Assembly (NCBI RefSeq): GCF_030344915.1
Contig: NZ_CP128233.1
Span: forward strand, 2,728,001-2,792,000
Length of the DNA: 64,000 nucleotides
DNA from: Neopusillimonas aromaticivorans
Lineage (GTDB): Bacteria > Pseudomonadota > Gammaproteobacteria > Burkholderiales > Burkholderiaceae_B
Direction of reading: 5' to 3'
Positions 59,240 through 64,000 of this stretch are shown piece after piece (the first letter of the stretch is position 1; each line of letters starts with the position of its first letter). A program made the translations under genes and the position numbers. The notes beneath the pieces were generated by a model, which was given only the letters and a program-made list of their open reading frames with translations, ran no database searches and was not told where the DNA came from.

Positions 59240-60965
59240 TTGCTGAGTGAGTACAAGGTGGTTTGCAGGACGGTGGAGAACGAAGGGACGGTGACGCTGG
59301 CTAAGGAATGGTTGCTCAACGCTATCTCATCGGGCCAACTGGTTCAATTGGCGGGTGCCCAGCGAGATGGCTTGGACCTGCATCCACTGGTGCACTACCC
59401 GGGGTCAGCTCTCAAGCTTGCTCAGCAGCGTGCACAAGTTCTAGATATGCCTTACGACCGGCTCACGGCCCCGCTTTCGCGGCGCACGTACTATCGGCTC
59501 CAAGCTCAGCAGGCCAGTGCCGTGCGCGATGGAGGCCATGAAATTCTGGCCCTGGCTCCTCGCCATGTCGACAAAGGCAACCGTACCCAGCGATTGTCGG
59601 CGGAACAATTGGCAGCCATGGAACAGATTCGGCAATCGTTCTATGAGACACCACGGGCACCCAACGGCAAGGCAGCCTTTCGCGAGCTGCAGGCCTATTG
59701 TGAGCAAAAAGCAGTTGTGTGCCCAAGCTACCCAACGTTTCTGAACCACCTAAAAAGCGTTGAGGACGAAGCCACGCGCAAGGTTCGGTACGGCAAGCGC
59801 ATTGCCTATCAGAATCAGCAGCTCTACTACACGTTGGCGTATGAGACCCCGCGTCACGGTGTCCGCCCCTTCGAGTGCGCGCATATTGACCATACGCAGC
59901 TTGATATCGAGTTGAAATGCCGACGCACAGGGCTGTCACTAGGGCGGCCGTGGCTCTCGATGGTGGTTGATGCGTTTTCCCGCCGTGTGATGGCCCTGCA
60001 TCTTGGATTTCAAGCGCCCGACCGCTCGGTAGTCTTGATGACGCTGCGGGCGTTCGTGAAGCGGTGGAACAGGTTGCCACAGATGTTGATGACCGACAAT
60101 GGCAAAGACCTCATTGCACAAGACGTGAAGCATTTCCTGACCAGCATGGGCGTGCATTTCCGGTTGCGGCCGGCGGGCCAGCCCCGAGTCGGGGCGGTCA
60201 TGGAGCGGCTGTTCGGCACGCTAAACACGCAATTGCTGCATAACCTCGAGGGCAATACTGAGCTGACCAAGAACGTGCGGATGCTCTCCGGGACGCATCT
60301 GCCCAAGCGACTGGCGAACTGGAACCTTGAGAACTTGTACGTCGTGATGGAGCATTGGGCGTTCGAATTCTATGACCAGCAAAGGCACCCGGCGCTGGAC
60401 ATATCGCCACGTGAGGCATTCCATCGGGCCTTACGCGAAACCGGTGAGCGGCCTCATAGGGCGATTGCTTTCAATCAGGATTTCATCATAGCGACCTGTC
60501 CATCGGTGGACCGGGGCGGTGAGCGGACAGTTGACCGTCAGCGCGGAGTGAAGGTTCACAATTTCTACTACCAGTCCCCGCATTTTGACAGCGTGCTGCT
60601 TGCAAAAGAAGTTTCCGGTGCGCTATGACCCGTATGACGTTTCCCGTGTTTTTGTTCAACTGCCCAATAGGCAGTGGATTGAGGCACGTAGCATGCAGCT
60701 ACAGCACCTGCCGCGAGTCAATGTCAGACAACTTCAAGCCATCAGCGCAGAGTATCTGAAAGTACATTCGGGCCGTATTCATGGCCGACACGACACGATT
60801 GCCGGTTCGCAGTTGCTGGAGTTTATCGCGACGATGTCGCCCGATGCAGAGGTGTTCCGACATGCTCAGATGCTGGGTGAGACCGAATTGCTCCACGAAA
60901 AACTTGGGCTGCTGAACGAGAACCAGGCAGTCGGTCGCCCGAAGGTTTTGGGCTTGAGCCTTTGA
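59240..60965 (+). CDS. tnsB: TnsB-type DDE transposase
   Basis: About 574 residues from TTG 59,240 (GGAGG 5-6 nt upstream). DDE residues: Asp217 (HIDHTQLD), Asp286 (LMTDNGKD), Glu322 (GAVMERLFGTLN). C-terminal Mu-type beta barrel (RYDPYDVSRVFVQLPNRQWI). The frame breaks at about 60,606: AAAA there should be AAA, giving SVLLAKKFPVRYDPYDV in one frame. It binds the repeated end sites and joins 3' ends to the target. Confidence 0.88.
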
Positions 60966-61116
60966 AGCATTTCGCGTTGGCGCATTCCAGTGGGCAGGCA
61001 TTTACCCGCGAGTCAGGCAAACCTTCACAGCCTGGGCGAAATAGTGGTAGTCAGCGCATAAGAGACGCCGGTCAGGCGGCCGCAGGCGACGGATTTGAAT
61101 ATGGAGATTTGGACTA

Positions 61117-62121
61117 ATGAAAAAGACGACACAGCAAGAAGCGTCACTGACCGCAGTGCACGCGCTTATGAGTAAACGCATCAATCATCCACGCATCGGC
61201 GAGGTCATCGCCGAAATAGAGGCCCTGGAGGCGATGGGCCAAGGCCATATCCTGATGGTGACTGGCCCCACAGGCGTGGGCAAGACCACACTCGCGCAAT
61301 CGCTGTACGCCCGTATGTTGAAACGCTACCAGGCAGACATGACGCTGGACCCGGGGCTTATCCCCGTTTTGCGTATCGAAGCGCGGGCCACCTCAGAAGC
61401 AGAATTCAACTGGAAGTTGTTCTATTCCGACATTTTGGAACAGCTCGAGGGGCCTACAGGTACTCCTGCCGGTGTTGAGTACGGGGTTGACCCAAAAACG
61501 AACCGAGTCTACCGCCCGCTTGGGCGTAGCAAGAACACGGCTGCAGGCCTGCGAAAGAAAGTTGAAGAGGCACTGCGTGCCCGTGGCGTAAAGGTCTTTA
61601 TGATTGACGAAGGAGGGCACCTGACCAATGTGTCAGAGACCAGGATGAAGCGTCAGACCGATGCACTGAAAAGCCTGTCAAACTGCGCCGGCTGTCAAAT
61701 CATCTTGTTCGGCTCCTACGACATCCTTGGGGTTAGCCGTTTGTCGGGGCAACTGGCCCGTCGCATCAAGGAAATTCATTTTTCGCGATACCGCATCGAC
61801 TGCCCGGACGATTGCATAGCCTTTGAAGGCTTTCTGCAACGGCTGGAGCATGACGCTCAAGGTTATTTCAATGGTTTGTTGCTGGAAAACGCCCAACTGC
61901 TGCAAATGAACACGCTAGGCTGCATTGGAACCCTGATGGACCTAATTCGAGGTTTCATCTCCCGAGCCCAGAACTACGGCGGCATTTCCCAGGAATTGCT
62001 CGAGAAAAGCTTGCTCACACAGGGCCAACATGCCGTCATTCTGGAGGAGATTCGTTTGGGTGAGGAGCGCTTTGCGGGTGAGCAATTCCGGTTGCCGGGT
62101 ACCAGGAGGCGTGCAGCATGA
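61117..62121 (+). CDS. tnsC: TnsC-type AAA+ regulator
   Basis: 334 residues. Walker A MVTGPTGVGKTTLA (residues 50-58), Walker B VFMIDEGGHL, sensor region CQIILFGSYDILGVSRLSGQ, arginine finger region LARRIKEIHFSRYR. It couples target selection by TniQ to the TnsAB transposase. GGAG precedes the ATG by 10 nt. It follows a 151-bp gap after tnsB that shows no gene. Confidence 0.88.
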   Translation: MKKTTQQEASLTAVHALMSKRINHPRIGEVIAEIEALEAMGQGHILMVTGPTGVGKTTLAQSLYARMLKRYQADMTLDPGLIPVLRIEARATSEAEFNWKLFYSDILEQLEGPTGTPAGVEYGVDPKTNRVYRPLGRSKNTAAGLRKKVEEALRARGVKVFMIDEGGHLTNVSETRMKRQTDALKSLSNCAGCQIILFGSYDILGVSRLSGQLARRIKEIHFSRYRIDCPDDCIAFEGFLQRLEHDAQGYFNGLLLENAQLLQMNTLGCIGTLMDLIRGFISRAQNYGGISQELLEKSLLTQGQHAVILEEIRLGEERFAGEQFRLPGTRRRAA

Positions 62122-63524
62122 ACAGCATCTCTTCCCAGGCACCTGCAAGCAGACCAGACCTTACTGCACCCGTACCCCGGTCCACCTTGCATGCTTTACC
62201 GCCGATAGGGCTCGGAACCTCAGAGGTCGAAAGTCTGACGAGCTATTTTTGCCGTCTCGCGAACAGCCATGCTTGCACAACGAACGATTTGGCTAAGTTC
62301 ATCATTGAACGCATTGAGCCAGGCCGATGGGAAACGCATCAGGGCACGCCAGGAAAAAGTCGTTTTGTCTGGTATCAGCGCTCGATTTCCGGTCTCGGAG
62401 ACAGCGCCTTGAGTTGGGTAGGCATGTTGAGCGCGCTGACGGGTGTGACTACCTTGCAGCAACTGACCTTGCTGCCGCTTCAGGGCTGCGTCGCTGCCAA
62501 GGGTCTCATGGCGACGCAGGCCCGTTGGTGCCCACATTGCTTAGCGGATGACCAGCGCGAAGGGCGACAACCGTACTTTCGGCTGGCCTGGGATATCGGT
62601 CTGAACAGAGTTTGCGCCCGGCATCGCACCGCATTGGTCGCCCGCTGCCCACATTGCAGCGAATCTAACGTCCGTCATGCAGCCAACTTCGTTGTGCCGG
62701 GGTGGTGCACCGCTTGTGGATGTTTTATGGGGAGCACTATCCCAGAGGGGCCAACTGCTCATCCAACCGCAGAGCAGAAACTGGAAGTCGAGCAGGCAGC
62801 GCACATCGGCCACCTTTTGGCCGCGATGTCGGCATCTCCCGAGGCCGGACCGGCCCTTGCGCTTGACATCGAATCCTTTCATCAAGGGGTTGAGCGGCTT
62901 ATTGGTGACATGGATGGTGGCGTTGCGGCCCACTTCGCCAGACGGCTGGGAGTTAGGAAATCCACTGTTCATTACTGGCGGACAGGTCGCACACCGCTCA
63001 CCTTGGGCGCGCTTCTTCGCGTGGCTATGCATTGTGGTGTTTCACTGCCAAGCCTGCTGCAAGGCAAACTCTCGGATTGGTGCCCACCATCAACAACCCA
63101 GCAGCTGGCTTTGCAACTGGACTATCCTTCGTCCAATCCGTACCGTCCAAAACGCCAGCACGATTGGGGCGCCATTCGCAAGAAACTTCGGGATGAGCTG
63201 AACCAGGTTGAGCCTCGCAGTGTGACGGAGCTTGCAAAAGCTTTGGATATCGATGTGCGTCATTTGTACATTCAAGCTACGGCAGAGGCGCGGGCTTTGG
63301 GGGAGCGTTACGTCCAACATCTGCACCGCAGGGCCTTACTCTCCCAGGCAGCCTTTCACGCAGAGCTCCTGAGGGCATGTGACGTGCTGCATGAAAGTGG
63401 TGAGAGCATCACTGTTGAGGAAGTGGCGAAATTGGTCGAGCCAAGGACGCTGAACTCAACTCGCCATCTTTACACCGTCTTGTCCAGCTTGGCCGGGCAG
63501 GCTGCCAACGACGTTGCTATGTAG
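62118..63524 (+). CDS. tniQ: TniQ/TnsD-type target selector
   Basis: 468 residues; its ATG overlaps the tnsC stop. N-terminal TniQ signature (GLGTSEVESLTSYFCRLANS), zinc-binding cysteines in RWCPHCLADDQREG, RVCARHRTALVARCPHC and GWCTACGC, then a helix-turn-helix region (ARRLGVRKSTVHYWRTGRTP). It is longer than the small TniQ of CRISPR-linked elements and fits a sequence-specific TnsD. It is the only target selector here, so it probably recognises the ssrA gene. Confidence 0.88.
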   Translation: MNSISSQAPASRPDLTAPVPRSTLHALPPIGLGTSEVESLTSYFCRLANSHACTTNDLAKFIIERIEPGRWETHQGTPGKSRFVWYQRSISGLGDSALSWVGMLSALTGVTTLQQLTLLPLQGCVAAKGLMATQARWCPHCLADDQREGRQPYFRLAWDIGLNRVCARHRTALVARCPHCSESNVRHAANFVVPGWCTACGCFMGSTIPEGPTAHPTAEQKLEVEQAAHIGHLLAAMSASPEAGPALALDIESFHQGVERLIGDMDGGVAAHFARRLGVRKSTVHYWRTGRTPLTLGALLRVAMHCGVSLPSLLQGKLSDWCPPSTTQQLALQLDYPSSNPYRPKRQHDWGAIRKKLRDELNQVEPRSVTELAKALDIDVRHLYIQATAEARALGERYVQHLHRRALLSQAAFHAELLRACDVLHESGESITVEEVAKLVEPRTLNSTRHLYTVLSSLAGQAANDVAM

Positions 63525-63572
63525 ATATCGCAGGCCGTCTAACTTGAAGTCGGCAGTTCTAACAACTACAGA

Positions 63573-63612
63573 AAAAATAGGGTGCTACCTTTTCGGGTAG
63601 CACCCTTTTTCA
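63573..63612. terminator. Bidirectional terminator after tniQ
   Basis: GGGTGCTACC and GGTAGCACCC form a perfect 10-bp stem with a 6-nt loop, TTTTT on the right and AAAAAA on the left. It closes the tns operon and shields it from ssrA-side transcription. Confidence 0.92.
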
Positions 63613-63643
63613 TTTAAAGCCGGAAGTAATTACCACATTTTTT

Positions 63644-63718
63644 GAATAAAGCATAATGTGGCACTTCGTGAAATAAAGCATAAGATGGCAATAGTGCCAA
63701 CTTATGCTTAACCCCACA
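63644..63718. repeat. Right end with three TnsB-type sites
   Basis: R3 at 63,644-63,664 (AATAAAGCATAATGTGGCAC) and R2 at 63,671-63,690 (AAATAAAGCATAAGATGGCA) are in the plus orientation; terminal R1 at 63,694-63,718 is inverted. R2 and R1 thus face each other with 3 nt between, unlike the left end, where all four are aligned. The 5-bp duplication GGTTT follows at 63,719-63,723. Confidence 0.8.
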
Positions 63719-63746
63719 GGTTTTTAAGGTTTTACCCTAGATGTCT

Positions 63747-64000
63747 TGGTGGAGTCGGGGGAATTGAACCCCCGTCCGCAAGCCCTCTGCAGGCAGTTCT
63801 ACATGCTTAGTCAACCAACTTTAAAGTTTTAACCTCGAGCCATGCCGGTTAACAGGCCATCTCTTGGCGATTCACATCAATTTAGGCGTTGGCTGAGTGA
63901 CCCAACCAAAACCGATTCTTTGTAAGTGACGCTGCTGTAGGTTTTACCCTACCTGACCCAAAGACAAATCAGTGCAGCGGCTTACCGCATTAAGCGGCTA
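63747..64000 (-). ncRNA. ssrA: tmRNA (partial, 3' part)
   Basis: The 3' end reads GGACGGGGGTTCAATTCCC and ends CTCCACCA at 63,747, with the T-arm and acceptor typical of tmRNA. The gene runs out of the window at the 5' side. The end of the tag reading frame is visible: GCC GCT TAA at 63,998-63,990 gives Ala-Ala-stop. tmRNA rescues stalled ribosomes. Its native terminator now lies beyond the 24.8-kb transposon, so transcription must end at a new site within the transposon's right end. Confidence 0.95.

Larger units (their letters stand above)
38887..63718 (+). mobile_element. Tn7-like transposon, 24.8 kb, at ssrA
   Basis: Left end TGTGGCGTTAAGCATAAG and right end (reverse) TGTGGGGTTAAGCATAAG are near-identical terminal inverted repeats starting TGT and ending ACA, flanked by the 5-bp duplication GGTTT on both sides. 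Repeated 20-bp sites with the core AATAAAGCATAA follow each end. The tnsA, tnsB, tnsC and tniQ genes are at the right. The right end is 28 bp from the tmRNA 3' end. There is no tnsE and no Cas gene. Cargo: nuclease/TPR-PIN locus, McrBC, XRE regulator, type I R-M and a DUF6471 protein. Confidence 0.92.

Noticed and set aside
58348..63524. CRISPR-associated transposon
   Set aside because: No cas genes or repeat array inside the element; TniQ is full-size and fits site-specific targeting.
63525..63746. A phage-type integration site at the tmRNA 3' end
   Set aside because: No integrase gene and no duplication of the tmRNA 3' sequence; the 5-bp duplication and TGT/ACA ends fit Tn7-like insertion.

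Overview
The window looks like a betaproteobacterial chromosome, most likely Burkholderiales and probably Alcaligenaceae. This rests on the flagellin termini, a tmRNA whose tag ends in -AA-stop, and moderately GC-rich coding. Genus is not determinable from the sequence alone. The window is rich in mobile elements and decayed DNA. Many frame breaks in otherwise good genes are single-base changes in short homopolymers in unrelated genes. I read most of them as consensus errors rather than biology, and give the gene span with the break noted.

Layout. 0-1 kb: a small conserved gene and a lone ICE gene (TIGR03758 type). 1.08-5.3 kb: a nest of insertion sequences (an IS3-family element, an IS66 remnant, an IS5-like element inserted in the IS66). 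5.3-7.7 kb: a small SH3-like protein gene, a LysR fragment and a methyltransferase. 7.8-11.7 kb: three tandem flagellin genes, each with its own sigma-28 promoter. 11.8-15.7 kb: the remnant of an SXT/TOL-type ICE transfer operon, with a coupling-protein gene that has lost its middle. 15.6-21.5 kb: three related modules built of an Rpn-family nuclease gene, a GC-rich inverted-repeat element, short palindromic repeats and an SH3-like protein gene, with a VapBC-type toxin-antitoxin pair inside. 21.6-35.3 kb: ordinary chromosomal genes (globin, SIMPL protein, M20 peptidase, MFS transporter, cytochrome c) and a run of exported hydrolases (Ntn amidase, serine beta-lactamase-like protein, metallophosphoesterase, sulfatase with a dockerin-like tail). 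35.4-36.3 kb: PrlF-YhaV toxin-antitoxin.

36.3-63.7 kb is accessory. The terminator between yhaV and ssrA has been hit twice: a complete IS66 element (8-bp target duplication) sits in the hairpin loop, and a 24.8-kb Tn7-like transposon (38,887-63,718; perfect 5-bp duplication GGTTT) has inserted 28 bp downstream of the tmRNA 3' end. The transposon carries tnsA-tnsB-tnsC-tniQ at the ssrA-proximal end. Its cargo is almost entirely anti-invader: a Cap4/DUF4297-like nuclease next to a TPR/GreA-C-like/PIN protein (interrupted by an IS21 element that itself carries a second IS5-like copy), a McrBC system, an XRE regulator, and a type I restriction system with fused M and S subunits. The nuclease plus TPR-PIN locus is the best candidate for an undescribed system. 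A transposon-end-like repeat inside the cargo suggests the element was assembled in two steps.
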